The notes: generated by a model from the letters alone, not told the origin. Positions 24,524 through 33,958 are shown, numbered from the stretch's first letter. The stretch is 64,000 nt of DNA from Streptomyces sp. SAT1 (GCF_001654495.1 NZ_CP015849.1:1936501-2000500); one strand, 5' to 3'. Program-made: numbers and translations.

Positions 24524-26239
24524 ATGACCCAGCACGTCACCGACACCGCCCCCGCCGAAGCCCCCACCGCCGCCGCGCGCCGGGAGTGGTGGCGCGACGC
24601 GGTCATCTACCAGGTCTACCCGCGCAGTTTCGCCGACGGCGACGGCGACGGGATGGGCGACCTGCCCGGCATCCGGGCCCGGCTGCCCTACCTGCGCGAT
24701 CTCGGTGTCGACGCCGTCTGGCTGTCCCCGTTCTACGCCTCCCCGCAGGCCGACGCGGGCTACGACGTCGCCGACTACCGGGCCATCGACCCGATGTTCG
24801 GCACCCTCACCGACGCCGACGACCTGGTCCGCGACGCCCACGCGCTGGGGCTGCGCGTCATCGTCGACGTCGTCCCCAACCACTGCTCCGACCAGCACGA
24901 GTGGTTCAGGCAGGCGCTGCGCGAGGGCCCCGGCTCCCCGCTGCGCGACCGCTTCCACTTCCGCCCCGGCAAGGGCGCGGGCGGCGAACTCCCGCCCAAC
25001 GACTGGGAGTCCATCTTCGGCGGCCCGGCCTGGACCCGGGTGACCGAACCGGACGGCACCCCGGGCCAGTGGTACCTGCACCTCTTCGCGCCCGAGCAGC
25101 CCGACTTCAACTGGGAGCACCCGGCCGTCCACGACGAGTTCCGCTCCATCCTGCGGTTCTGGCTCGACCTCGGCGTCGACGGCTTCCGCATCGACGTCGC
25201 CCACGGCCTGGTCAAGGCCGCCGGACTGCCCGACATCGGCCACGACGAGCAGGTCAAGCTGCTGGGCACCCAGGCCGTGCCGTACTTCGACCAGGACGGC
25301 GTGCACGAGATCTACCGCAGCTGGCGGCGGATCCTGGAGGAGTACGCCGAAGACGAATCAGGGCCTGAAGGGCCTTCCTCGGAAGGGCGGTGGCGGGCGA
25401 CGGGCGGGCGGATCGCGGTCGCCGAGGCGTGGACGCCGACCGTGGAGCGCAGCGCCCTGTACCTGCGCCCCGACGAGCTGCACCAGGCGTTCAACTTCTC
25501 GTATCTGACCACCGGTTGGGACGCCGCCGAGCTGCGCGACGTCATCGACCGCTCGCTGCGCGCCATGAACGCCGTGCACGCGCCCGCCACCTGGGTGCTC
25601 TCCAACCACGACGTCGTACGCCACTCCACGCGGCTGGCGGCGGGCGACGGCGCCGACGGTCTGCGCCGGGCCCGCGCGGCGACCCTGCTGATGCTGGCGC
25701 TGCCCGGCTCGGCCTACCTCTACCAGGGCGAGGAACTGGGCCTGCCCGAGGTCGTCGACCTGCCCGACGAGGTGCGCCAGGACCCGGCGTTCTTCCGCAG
25801 CTCCGGCCAGGACGGCACCCGCGACGGCTGCCGGGTGCCGCTGCCGTGGTCCGGGCAGGAGCCGCCGTTCGGCTTCGGTCCCGTCGAGGGCGGCCCGAGC
25901 TGGCTGCCGCAGCCCGCCGAGTGGCGGGAGCTGACGGTCGAGGCGCAGCAGGGCGACCCGGACTCGACGCTGGAGTTCTACCGCAGCGCGCTCGCCGTGC
26001 GCCGCGAGCACCCGGCGCTCGGCGCCGGGACCCGGATCACCTGGCTGGACAGCCCCGAGGGAGTGCTCGCCTTCCGCCGCGACACCGGCGAGGGCTCCTT
26101 CGTCTGCACGGTCAACCTGACCGCCGCTCCCCTCGCCGTGCCCACCCCCGGCACCCTGCTGCTGGCCAGCTCAGACGTGGTCCCCGGCCCCGACTTGACG
26201 CAACTGCCCCGCGACTGCGCCGTCTGGTGGGCAGTCTGA
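24524..26239 (+). CDS. aglA: GH13 alpha-glucosidase
   Basis: A 571-residue cytoplasmic glycoside hydrolase family 13 enzyme of the oligo-1,6-glucosidase/alpha-glucosidase type that splits imported maltose and maltodextrins to glucose. The (beta/alpha)8 barrel begins with AVIYQVYPRSFADGDGDG. Catalytic residues are nucleophile Asp224 in GFRIDVAHG, acid/base Glu301 in VAEAW and transition-state Asp363 in SNHDVVRH. There is no signal peptide. Its insertion around residues 280-294 (Glu/Ser/Gly-rich) looks like a flexible loop. The malEFG-aglA order is known in Streptomyces; the symbol is from that context. Confidence 0.9.
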   Translation: MTQHVTDTAPAEAPTAAARREWWRDAVIYQVYPRSFADGDGDGMGDLPGIRARLPYLRDLGVDAVWLSPFYASPQADAGYDVADYRAIDPMFGTLTDADDLVRDAHALGLRVIVDVVPNHCSDQHEWFRQALREGPGSPLRDRFHFRPGKGAGGELPPNDWESIFGGPAWTRVTEPDGTPGQWYLHLFAPEQPDFNWEHPAVHDEFRSILRFWLDLGVDGFRIDVAHGLVKAAGLPDIGHDEQVKLLGTQAVPYFDQDGVHEIYRSWRRILEEYAEDESGPEGPSSEGRWRATGGRIAVAEAWTPTVERSALYLRPDELHQAFNFSYLTTGWDAAELRDVIDRSLRAMNAVHAPATWVLSNHDVVRHSTRLAAGDGADGLRRARAATLLMLALPGSAYLYQGEELGLPEVVDLPDEVRQDPAFFRSSGQDGTRDGCRVPLPWSGQEPPFGFGPVEGGPSWLPQPAEWRELTVEAQQGDPDSTLEFYRSALAVRREHPALGAGTRITWLDSPEGVLAFRRDTGEGSFVCTVNLTAAPLAVPTPGTLLLASSDVVPGPDLTQLPRDCAVWWAV

Positions 26240-26250
26240 CATGCAACCGG

Positions 26251-26256
26251 TACAGT
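26251..26256 (+). promoter_or_regulatory. -10 element of a candidate leaderless malR promoter
   Basis: TACAGT lies eight bases before the GTG at 26265, which has no ribosome site. The regulator may therefore have its own leaderless transcript inside the operon. Confidence 0.4.
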
Positions 26257-26264
26257 CCACTCCT

Positions 26265-27293
26265 GTGACCACACGGCTTGCCGACATCGCCGCGCAGGCG
26301 GGGGTGAGCGAAGCGACCGTCAGCCGCGTCCTGAACGGCAAGCCGGGCGTCGCCGCCACCACCCGCCAGTCCGTGCTGGCCGCGCTCGACGTCCTCGGCT
26401 ACGAGCGTCCGGTGCGGCTGCGCCAGCGCAGCGAGGGTCTGGTGGGCCTGATCACCCCGGAGCTGGAGAACCCCATCTTCCCGGCGCTCGCCCAGGTGAT
26501 CGGGCAGGCGCTGACCCGGCAGGGCTACACCCCGGTGCTCGCCACCCAGACCCCCGGCGGGTCCACCGAGGACGAGCTGACCGAGATGCTGGTGGACCGC
26601 GGGGTCGCGGGCATCATCTATGTCTCCGGACTGCACGCGGACACCACCGCCGACATGGAGCGCTACGAGCGGCTGCGCGCCCAGGGCGTGCCGTTCGTGC
26701 TGGTGGACGGCTTCTCCCCGAAGGTGCAGGCGCCGTTCATCTCCCCCGACGACCGCGCGGCCATGACGCTCGCGGTCACCCATCTCGTCTCGCTGGGCCA
26801 TGTCCGCGTCGGCCTCGCCCTCGGGCCGAAGCGCTTCGTGCCGGTGCAGCGCAAGATAGAGGGCTTCGTCCGCGCCGTGCAGGACCAGCTGGGCCTGGCG
26901 CCCGACCTCATCGAGACGGAGCTGGTGCAGCACTCCCTGTACACCCTGGAGGGCGGCCAGGCCGCGGCGACGGCACTGATCGCCCGCGGCTGCACCGCGG
27001 TGGTGTGCGCCAGCGACATGATGGCGCTCGGCGCCATCCGCGCGGGCCGCCAGAACGGCCTGGCCGTCCCCCGGGACCTCTCCGTGGTCGGCTTCGACGA
27101 CTCCCCGCTGATCGCCTTCACCGACCCGCCGCTGACCACGATCCGCAAGCCGGTCCCGGCGATGGGGCAGGCGGCGGTGCGCACCCTGCTGGAGGAGGTC
27201 GGCGGGACGCCCGCGCCGCACAGCGAGTTCGTGTTCATGCCCGAACTGGTGGTCCGCGGCTCGACGGCGTCGGCGCCCCGGACCCGGTTCTAG
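26265..27293 (+). CDS. malR: LacI family maltose repressor
   Basis: A 342-residue LacI/GalR repressor. The helix-turn-helix at the N-terminus is RLADIAAQAGVSEATVSRVLNG, followed by the hinge helix and a periplasmic-binding-like effector domain that ends with the conserved VVGFDDSPLIAFTDPPLTT. Sequence and context match Streptomyces MalR (Reg1). The GTG at 26265 is preferred because homologues start at this VTTRLAD position; an ATG eight codons upstream also exists. Unusually for the system, malR sits after the glucosidase instead of divergently upstream of malE. Confidence 0.88.
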   Translation: MTTRLADIAAQAGVSEATVSRVLNGKPGVAATTRQSVLAALDVLGYERPVRLRQRSEGLVGLITPELENPIFPALAQVIGQALTRQGYTPVLATQTPGGSTEDELTEMLVDRGVAGIIYVSGLHADTTADMERYERLRAQGVPFVLVDGFSPKVQAPFISPDDRAAMTLAVTHLVSLGHVRVGLALGPKRFVPVQRKIEGFVRAVQDQLGLAPDLIETELVQHSLYTLEGGQAAATALIARGCTAVVCASDMMALGAIRAGRQNGLAVPRDLSVVGFDDSPLIAFTDPPLTTIRKPVPAMGQAAVRTLLEEVGGTPAPHSEFVFMPELVVRGSTASAPRTRF

Positions 27294-27300
27294 GGCCGCT

Positions 27301-27342
27301 CGTCCGGATCGTGCCGGGCCGCTCCCCCACCGGATCCGGACG
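27301..27342 (+). terminator. terminator after malR
   Basis: A 10-bp stem (27301-27310 with 27333-27342) with a 22-base loop, directly after the malR stop. It is the only hairpin at the end of the mal gene run. Confidence 0.55.
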
Positions 27343-27424
27343 GACGGCATGAGAACAACATGCGGGCGGGACCGGGCCGCGGGATGAGGGCCGCGGGACG
27401 GCTTTTCTGGCAGACTCTGCGGCT

Positions 27425-28297
27425 ATGGGTGATACGACCGTGCGCCGACCGGAAGATCCCGAAGAGGCCCGTCCGTACCCCGTCACGGACACCGGACGCC
27501 CCCGGCCCGCGAGACCGGCGCGTGTCCCGCGCCGGCCCCGCATCTGGTTCGAGATCCTGCTGATCGCGGTCAGTTACTGGACGTACTCGCTGATCCGCAA
27601 CGCCGTCCCGGAGCAGAAGGCCGCCGCCCTGCGCAACGCCGCCTGGGTCTGGCGCACCGAGCACCATCTCGGCATCGCCGCCGAGCAGTGGGTCAACCAC
27701 ACGGTGAACACGGTGACTTGGCTGGTCGTCGGGATGAACTACTACTACGCGACCCTGCACTTCGTGATCACGGTGGGTGTCCTGGTGTGGCTCTACCGCA
27801 CCCACCCCGGCCGGTACGCGGCGGCCCGGCTCGCCCTGTTCGCGACCACGGGCGTGGCCCTGCTCGGCTACTACCTGTATCCGCTGGCGCCGCCCCGGCT
27901 GATGTCCGGCGGCCGCTTCGTCGACACCGTCCAGGTCCACCACACCTGGGGTTCGATGGCCTCCGGCGACCTCAAGCACATGTCCAACCAGTACGCCGCG
28001 ATGCCCTCCATGCACATCGGCTGGTCCCTGTGGTGCGGCCTGACCCTGCTGGCCCTGGCCACGGTCCCGTGGGTGCGGGTGCTGGCCGCGCTCTACCCGG
28101 TGGCTACCCTGGTCGTCATCGTCGCCACCGCCAACCACTTCTGGCTGGACGCCGTCGGCGGAGTGCTCTGCCTCGCCTTCGGCCTCACCGTCGCCCGCCT
28201 CTGGTACGGCGCCCTGCCGCACGCCCTGCCCAGGACGGCGCCCCGGCGGCCGGCGGGGGCAGGGGCGGGGGCGGGATCGCAGTCGTACGGGACTTGA
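27425..28297 (+). CDS. PAP2-type membrane phosphatase/transferase
   Basis: A 290-residue integral membrane protein with six or so helices after a 45-residue basic Pro/Arg-rich cytoplasmic N-terminus. The catalytic PAP2 residues are partly seen in AAMPSMHIGWSLW (His of motif 2) and ATANHFWLDAVGG (His and Asp of motif 3). The first Lys/Arg motif is weaker (YLYPLAPPRLM). This variant resembles inositol-phosphorylceramide-synthase-like PAP2 proteins of actinobacteria and may act on a lipid phosphate or phosphosugar lipid. It is a stand-alone gene convergent with glnE. Confidence 0.8.
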   Translation: MGDTTVRRPEDPEEARPYPVTDTGRPRPARPARVPRRPRIWFEILLIAVSYWTYSLIRNAVPEQKAAALRNAAWVWRTEHHLGIAAEQWVNHTVNTVTWLVVGMNYYYATLHFVITVGVLVWLYRTHPGRYAAARLALFATTGVALLGYYLYPLAPPRLMSGGRFVDTVQVHHTWGSMASGDLKHMSNQYAAMPSMHIGWSLWCGLTLLALATVPWVRVLAALYPVATLVVIVATANHFWLDAVGGVLCLAFGLTVARLWYGALPHALPRTAPRRPAGAGAGAGSQSYGT

Positions 28298-28313
28298 GGT
28301 GCCGTAGCACGGC

Positions 28314-31310
28314 TCAGGTGCCGTAGAACAGGGTCTCCATCACGGCCCTGGCGCGGCGCGCCGTGCGCCGGTAGGCGTCGAGCATGTCGCCGACGTGACC
28401 GGGCCCGTACCCGAGGTAGCGCCCCACCGCGGCCAGCTCCCGCGGCTCGGTCGGGAAGGTGTCGCCGGCCCGGCCGCGCACCAGCATCACCGCGTTGCGC
28501 ACCCGGGTGGCCAGCACCCATGCCTCGTCCAGGACGGCGGCGTCCTCCTCGGTGACCAGCCCGGCCGCCCGCGCCGCCGCGAGGGCCTGCCGGGTGCGGG
28601 TGGTGCGCAGTGCGGCCACCTCGGCGCCGTGCCGCATCTGGAGGAGCTGCACGGTCCACTCCACGTCGGAGAGGCCGCCGGGCCCGAGCTTGGTGTGCAG
28701 CTTGGGGTCGGCGCCCCGGGGCAGCCGCTCGGACTCCATCCGGGCCTTGAGCCGCCGGATCTCGCGCACCGCGTCCTCGCCGAGGCCGGCCGCCGGATAG
28801 CGCAGCGGGTCGACCAGTTCCACGAACCGCCGCCCCAGTTCCTCGTCCCCGGCCACCGGCTCGGCCCGCAGCAGCGCCTGCGACTCCCACACCAGCGACC
28901 AGCGCCGGTAGTACGCCGCGTACGAGGTGAGGGTGCGCACCAGCGGACCCGACTTGCCCTCGGGGCGCAGATCGGCGTCGATGAGCAGCGGCGGGTCGGC
29001 GCTGGGGAGCTGGAGCAGCCGGCGCATCTCGGCGACGACCCGGTTGGCGGCGTCGGCGGCCTCCCGCTCGTCGGCGCCCTCGCGCGGCTCGTGCACGAAC
29101 AGGACGTCGGCGTCGGAGCCGTAGCCCAGTTCGTGGCCGCCGAAGCGGCCCATGCCGATGACCGCGAACCGGGTGGGCAGGGTGTCGCCCCAGCCGCCGC
29201 GCACGACCGCCCGCAGGGTGCCCGCGAGGGTCGCGGCCGTCAGGTCGGAGACCGCGCCGCCGACCTGGTCGACCAGGGGGCCCTGGTCGGTCTCGGCGGG
29301 CTGGGCCTCGGTGCCGTAGGAGCCGACGATGTCGGCGGCGGCAGTGCGGAACAGCTCCCGTCTGCGCACCCCGCGGGCGGCCGTGACGCCCTGCTCGGCG
29401 CTCTCGGCGCGGCCGACGGCGGCCAGGATCTCCTGCTCCAGCTGGGCCCGGCCGCGCGGTCCGAGTCCGCCGCCGCCGTCGCCGAGCAGCGCCACCGCCT
29501 CCGGTGCCCGCATCAGCAGGTCGGGGGCGAGCCGCCCGGCGGACAGGACCCGGGCGAGGTTCTCGGCGGCGGCGCCCTCGTCGCGCAGCAGCCGCAGGTA
29601 CCAGGGGGTCTTGCCGAGCGCGTCGGAGACCTTGCGGAAGTTGAGCAGTCCGGCGTCCGGATCGGCGGAGTCGGCGAACCAGCCCAGCAGCACCGGCAGC
29701 AGGGTGCGCTGGATGGCGGCCTTGCGGGTGACGCCGGAGGCCAGGGCCTCCAGATGGCGCAGGGCGGCGGCCGGGTCGGCGTAGCCGAGCGCGACCAGCC
29801 GCTCGCGGGCCGCCTCGGTGCTCAGCCGGGCCTCGCCGGGGGCGAGCTGGGCGACCGCGTCGAGCAGCGGCCGGTAGAACAGCTTCTCGTGCAGCCGCCG
29901 TACGACGCCGGTGTGCCGCTTCCACTCGCGGGTCAGCTCGGCCACCGGGTCGGCGCGCAGCCCCAGGGAGCGGCCCAGCCGCCGCAGTCCGGCGTCGTCC
30001 TCGGGCAGCAGATGGGTGCGGCGCAGCCGGTAGAGCTGGATGCGGTGCTCCATGAAGCGCAGGAAGCGGTACGCCTCGTCGAGCCGTCCGGCGTCCGTGC
30101 GGCCGACGTAGCCGCCCGCGGCGAGGGCCTGGAGGGCGTCGAGCGTGGTGCCGCTGCGCAGCGAGGGGTCGGCGCGGCCGTGCACGAGCTGGAGCAGCTG
30201 CACGGCGAACTCGACGTCGCGCAGTCCGCCCGGCCCGAGCTTCAGTTCGCGCTCGACCTCGGCGACGGGGATGTTCGCCACCACGCGGCGGCGCATCTTC
30301 TGCACGTCGGCGACGAAGTTGTCCCGTTCGGCGGCCTGCCAGACCAGCGGGGAGAGCGCCTCGACGTAGGCGGCGCCCAGCCCGGCGTCCCCGGCGACCG
30401 GGCGGGCCTTCAGCAGCGCCTGGAACTCCCAGGTCTTGGCCCACCGCTGGTAGTAGGCGAGATGGCTGCTCAGGGTCCGCACCAGCGGTCCGTTGCGCCC
30501 CTCGGGCCGCAGATTGGCGTCGACCGGCCAGATGCTGCCCTCCACGGTCGTCTCGGAGCAGATGCGCATCATCCGCGCGGCGAGGCGGGTGGCGGCGCGC
30601 AGCGCCTCGGTCTCGTCGCCGTCCTCCTCGGCGCTCTCGCCGACGAAGATGACGTCCACGTCGGAGACGTAGTTCAGCTCGTGGCCGCCGCACTTGCCCA
30701 TGGCGATGACGGCGAGCCGGCACCGCGCGGCGTCCTCGGGGGCCTCTTCACCGGCGATGCGCAGCGCGGCGCGCAGGGTGGCGGTGGCGAGGTCGGCCAG
30801 TTCGGCGGCGGTCTCGGCGATCCCGGTGGTGCCGCAGACGTCGCGGGCGGCGATGGACAGCAGGCAGCGGCGGTAGGCGACGCGCAGCGCGACGGGGTCG
30901 TCCGCCCCGGCGAGCCCCCGTTCGAACTCCTCCACGCCCGGGTGCAGGTCGCGCGGCTCGTAGGTGACGAGCGCCTGCCAGTCACCGGCGTGCCGCGCCA
31001 GGTGCTCGCCGAGCGCGGCGGACGCGCCGAGCACGCCGAGCAGCCGGTCGCGCAGCGGTTTGGCCGCTATCACCGTGTCCAGCAGTTCCCGCCGGGCGGC
31101 CGGCGAGGGCTGCGCCTCCAGCAGCCGGACCAGTCCGTCCAGCGCGAGATCCGGGTCGGCGGTGGCGCCCAGCGCCTCCAGCAGCACCGGGTCGTCGCGG
31201 ACCCCGGCCAGCTCCGGGCCGTCCAGCCTCCGCTCGGCGGCCGAGGCATCGGTGAAGCCGTGCCGCAGCAGCCGTGTGAAGGTGCTGCTCCTGCGCCCCG
31301 GCGCCGTCAT
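28314..31310 (-). CDS. glnE: glutamine synthetase adenylyltransferase/adenylyl-removase
   Basis: A 998-residue bifunctional enzyme that adds AMP to, and removes it from, Tyr397 of GSI, switching it with nitrogen status. Two nucleotidyltransferase modules are visible. The N-terminal one has MGKCGGHELNYVSDVDVIFV (removase half) and the C-terminal one has MGRFGGHELGYGSDADVLFV (transferase half); helical regions follow each. The length is that of the family. The ATG at 31310 has GGGAGA upstream; an open frame continues further upstream but has no coding character. Its substrate gene glnA lies 25 kb away; glnA2 lies beyond the accessory region to the right. Confidence 0.97.
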   Translation of the reverse strand: MTAPGRRSSTFTRLLRHGFTDASAAERRLDGPELAGVRDDPVLLEALGATADPDLALDGLVRLLEAQPSPAARRELLDTVIAAKPLRDRLLGVLGASAALGEHLARHAGDWQALVTYEPRDLHPGVEEFERGLAGADDPVALRVAYRRCLLSIAARDVCGTTGIAETAAELADLATATLRAALRIAGEEAPEDAARCRLAVIAMGKCGGHELNYVSDVDVIFVGESAEEDGDETEALRAATRLAARMMRICSETTVEGSIWPVDANLRPEGRNGPLVRTLSSHLAYYQRWAKTWEFQALLKARPVAGDAGLGAAYVEALSPLVWQAAERDNFVADVQKMRRRVVANIPVAEVERELKLGPGGLRDVEFAVQLLQLVHGRADPSLRSGTTLDALQALAAGGYVGRTDAGRLDEAYRFLRFMEHRIQLYRLRRTHLLPEDDAGLRRLGRSLGLRADPVAELTREWKRHTGVVRRLHEKLFYRPLLDAVAQLAPGEARLSTEAARERLVALGYADPAAALRHLEALASGVTRKAAIQRTLLPVLLGWFADSADPDAGLLNFRKVSDALGKTPWYLRLLRDEGAAAENLARVLSAGRLAPDLLMRAPEAVALLGDGGGGLGPRGRAQLEQEILAAVGRAESAEQGVTAARGVRRRELFRTAAADIVGSYGTEAQPAETDQGPLVDQVGGAVSDLTAATLAGTLRAVVRGGWGDTLPTRFAVIGMGRFGGHELGYGSDADVLFVHEPREGADEREAADAANRVVAEMRRLLQLPSADPPLLIDADLRPEGKSGPLVRTLTSYAAYYRRWSLVWESQALLRAEPVAGDEELGRRFVELVDPLRYPAAGLGEDAVREIRRLKARMESERLPRGADPKLHTKLGPGGLSDVEWTVQLLQMRHGAEVAALRTTRTRQALAAARAAGLVTEEDAAVLDEAWVLATRVRNAVMLVRGRAGDTFPTEPRELAAVGRYLGYGPGHVGDMLDAYRRTARRARAVMETLFYGT

Positions 31311-31477
31311 CCCGGTCTCCCGTCGGATCGAGGTGGTCCTGGCCAGAGCGTAGCGGCAGGCGGGGGTGTCGGCTGGGGGGTGTCGGCTGCGGGCGGGGCG
31401 GGCGGGCGCCGTGGCCGCGCCCTGCCCGACGGTCAGAGGCCGTGGGGCGGGATCCGGAAGCAGGGGCAGGCCGTCGC

Positions 31478-31996
31478 TCAGAGGCCGTCCAGCCAGGCCG
31501 CCGTGTCGGCGGGGTGCCCGAAGCGGTGGACGGTGAGCGGGCCGAAGCGCGGGGCGCGCGTACGGCGGGCCACCTCGCGGCGGCGGGGCCCGTGCTGCGC
31601 CCAGGACCACCACACGGGGTGCTCCCGGCTCAGCCACCCCCGCCAGGTCTCCCGGTTCCCGCCGAACAGCGCCTCGCGGGTGACCGTGCGGCGCAGGGAG
31701 CGGCGCAGCACGCGGGGCATGACGACGTGCCGGGGGTAGTCCAGCCAGAGCACGGTGTCGGCCCGCTCCCACAGCAGGTCACGGACCTCCGGGTAGCCGA
31801 GGGAGTCGATGATCCAGCGGGACGCGTCGGCGATCCTGCCCACGTCCTCGGCCAGCCGTCCGTTCACGGCCCAGCCGGGACCGGCGAAGTACAGCGCGTC
31901 CATCTCGTGGTACGGCACCCCCAGGCGGGCGCCGACCGACCGGGCGAGCGTCGACTTGCCCGCACCGGTGACGCCCACGACCAGGATCCGCTGCAC
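31478..31996 (-). CDS. P-loop kinase-like NTPase (adenylate-kinase fold)
   Basis: A 172-residue P-loop protein. Walker A is GVTGAGKST at residues 8-16. The next segment, ALYFAGPGWAVNG, and later DTVLWLDYPRHVV with many Arg residues resemble the lid and Arg-rich parts of small topology-modulation or shikimate-kinase-like NTPases (the FlaR-like family). It may phosphorylate a small molecule, but no substrate motif is recognisable. It is on the same strand as glnE, 167 bases upstream of it, with no tight coupling. The right neighbour is the TM protein at 32074. Confidence 0.8.
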   Translation of the reverse strand: MQRILVVGVTGAGKSTLARSVGARLGVPYHEMDALYFAGPGWAVNGRLAEDVGRIADASRWIIDSLGYPEVRDLLWERADTVLWLDYPRHVVMPRVLRRSLRRTVTREALFGGNRETWRGWLSREHPVWWSWAQHGPRRREVARRTRAPRFGPLTVHRFGHPADTAAWLDGL

Positions 31997-32073
31997 GGCG
32001 GCACCCTATCCGCGCGGCGGCGGGGCCGGGAAGGCGACCTCCGGTCCGGAGGTCTCCGGGTCGGCGACGGCGG

Positions 32074-33180
32074 TCACGGGATCTGACCTGCGTCGGCCTT
32101 CGCCATGCGGTCGGCAAGGATCGTGGACAGTTGCCGGAGGCGTCCGACGCGCTCCGGGGTCCCGTCGTCCAACTGGTGTGCCATGCCGATGAAGGCCCCG
32201 TAGCGGAACACCGAAACGCGGTTGTACATCGACGCCGTGGGCCCGCTGTCCGACGAGAAGCCCTGGCTCTCCTCGCCGTAGTCGCCCAGACCAGCGATTT
32301 CGTGCTCAAAAGCGAGACCCTTCTCGATGCCGCCGTCCACGAGATCCACGTACGCGAGATGAGCGGTCGTGGCGTCAGGGAACGCCACTACTAGAAATTC
32401 GGCATGATTGCCTGGATTGCTGTCTTTCGTCACCTTCGGGTCGTACTCCACACCGCCAACAGCGGTGGCGTTCTTCTGGCACTCGGGTGCGGCACGGCAG
32501 AGGAACAGTCCGGCCGCGGACGTGGCGATGTGCGGAGTTTCGGCCTGCGGAAAGGCACGGCTGTCCACGGATTTCCGGTCGGGGAGGATCCGGCGGACCG
32601 TCGCCGTGGTCGGCGGCAGAGCGGCACCCGTCGCGCGGGACACGGAAGGCGCGCTGCTCGGTGGTGCGTCGCCGTCCTGCGGGAGCTGCGCGCCGCCGAG
32701 CCGGACACCTCCGTACACGGCGAGCGCCAGGATGAGGACGGCCAGGGTGAGAACCGCGAGCGTCCGGGCGTCGCCGTTGCGGATGTTGTTGATGATCTGG
32801 TCGCGGCCGGCGAAGTTGCCCCGGACCTTGTTCCCCGTTCCCTGGACGGTGATGCCGCCGCCGGAAGCGACGTTGGCGGGCTGAGCCGGGGCGGGCGCCT
32901 CTTCCGGGGCGGGCATGACGCTGGTAAGCCGGACGACGAAGGGCTGGTCGGCGGCCATCACGGTCACCAGGGCGCTGTGGAGGACGGCCTGGGCCGCAGG
33001 CTCCTGCGGTGCCGCGTCGAACGTGGCCACGGCGGCGTTCTGCCCGGCGCCCGCGAGCCGGGTGCGCACCAGATCGCCGACCAGCGAGGCGGCGGTGCTG
33101 CCGACGCCGGTGGCAGCCGCTGTCGCTGCTGTCGCCATCAGCTGAACCACGGCCGAGGCAAGTCCGTCAGACGCGCTCAT
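32074..33180 (-). CDS. single-pass membrane protein with Gly/Asn strand motif
   Basis: A 368-residue protein, unrecognised as a whole. Residues 1-100 are Ala-rich and helical, with Pro/Glu repeats near 90-101. Residues 108-135 read as a short Gly/Asn pattern containing VQGTGNKVRGNFAGRDQIINN. Short motifs like this occur before effector domains in actinobacterial conflict proteins, but I base that on memory of the pattern. A membrane helix lies at about 139-159. A Ser/Pro linker and a C-terminal extracytoplasmic domain of about 170 residues follow. The ATG at 33180 has GGGGG about seven bases upstream; an earlier start is open but unlikely. First gene of the accessory region. Confidence 0.65.
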   Translation of the reverse strand: MSASDGLASAVVQLMATAATAAATGVGSTAASLVGDLVRTRLAGAGQNAAVATFDAAPQEPAAQAVLHSALVTVMAADQPFVVRLTSVMPAPEEAPAPAQPANVASGGGITVQGTGNKVRGNFAGRDQIINNIRNGDARTLAVLTLAVLILALAVYGGVRLGGAQLPQDGDAPPSSAPSVSRATGAALPPTTATVRRILPDRKSVDSRAFPQAETPHIATSAAGLFLCRAAPECQKNATAVGGVEYDPKVTKDSNPGNHAEFLVVAFPDATTAHLAYVDLVDGGIEKGLAFEHEIAGLGDYGEESQGFSSDSGPTASMYNRVSVFRYGAFIGMAHQLDDGTPERVGRLRQLSTILADRMAKADAGQIP

Positions 33181-33395
33181 CGAAATACCCCCGAGACAGC
33201 ACCAGTCACGCCCATGCTTCCAGGCGGACCTGCAACTCAAGCCGGCAGAAGCCCAATCGCAACGTTCCGTGCCCGCGGTCCGTTTCGAGGCGGCCGTCCA
33301 TGCCGCGGCGGTCCATCAGTGGCTGCGATCCGCCCACCGGTCACGGTCGTGCGCTGCCGGTCACCGATTCGACCAGCGCATGGGAGGACGCACCT

Positions 33396-33941
33396 GTGGC
33401 CGCCGGGTACCCCTGGGCGGACAGCGAGGACAGCGAGGACAGCGAGGACAGCGACTTGAACGGCACGGGCGACATCTGCGTCGCCGTGCTGGACGAAGGC
33501 GGCTGCGAGAACGTCCGGCGCGACACCACCCGCCGCGCACACGACGTCACCACCGAGACCGGCATCAACCAGATCGCGGACGACCTCGCCGCACGGCCGC
33601 CCGCGCTGCCGGAATCACCGACCAGTCCCGGCCTTGCCCTGCTGGTAGGGCGCAGCGATGCTGGACCGATGCCGGGGCAGCGCAGCAGAAGACGCCGATC
33701 GCAGGACGAGGCGCGGCGGGCGGCTGCCCGGTTCGCGCCCGAGGCGGGCCGCTGGGAAGTGCTCTTCGAGACGCAGGACGAGTCGGAGTGGCACACCGGC
33801 CTGCGCCGCCTGCGGGCGTCGGACCCGCGGATCGACTGGACGGCGGTGCGGATGGACCGGTTCTGCGGGCGCCTGACCCAGCCCACCACGTTCCGGCTGA
33901 GCCTCTTCGTGCCGAAGGGCACGCCGCCGACCCGTTCCTGA
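33396..33941 (+). CDS. hypothetical protein, possibly two parts
   Basis: A frame of 181 residues from GTG 33396, with GGGAGGA seven bases upstream. The first part includes a 9-bp DNA repeat giving SEDSEDSEDSD and then a polar stretch ending near ADDLAARPPALPE. Codon use from about 33610 to 33668 looks non-coding. The second part begins at an alternative ATG 33669 and gives a 90-residue basic protein (RFAPEAGRWEVLFETQDESEW and on to RLSLFVP) that looks like a conserved Streptomyces small protein. The true gene may be only the second part, with the first part a relic. It is convergent with the GntR gene. Confidence 0.45.
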   Translation: MAAGYPWADSEDSEDSEDSDLNGTGDICVAVLDEGGCENVRRDTTRRAHDVTTETGINQIADDLAARPPALPESPTSPGLALLVGRSDAGPMPGQRSRRRRSQDEARRAAARFAPEAGRWEVLFETQDESEWHTGLRRLRASDPRIDWTAVRMDRFCGRLTQPTTFRLSLFVPKGTPPTRS

Positions 33942-33958
33942 AGGCGTCGCCGTACGGA

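Noticed and set aside
28395..31739. Long open frame on the plus strand opposite glnE
   Set aside because: It mirrors the codon bias of glnE, has no domain and no ribosome site. Such antisense frames are normal in DNA of this GC content.
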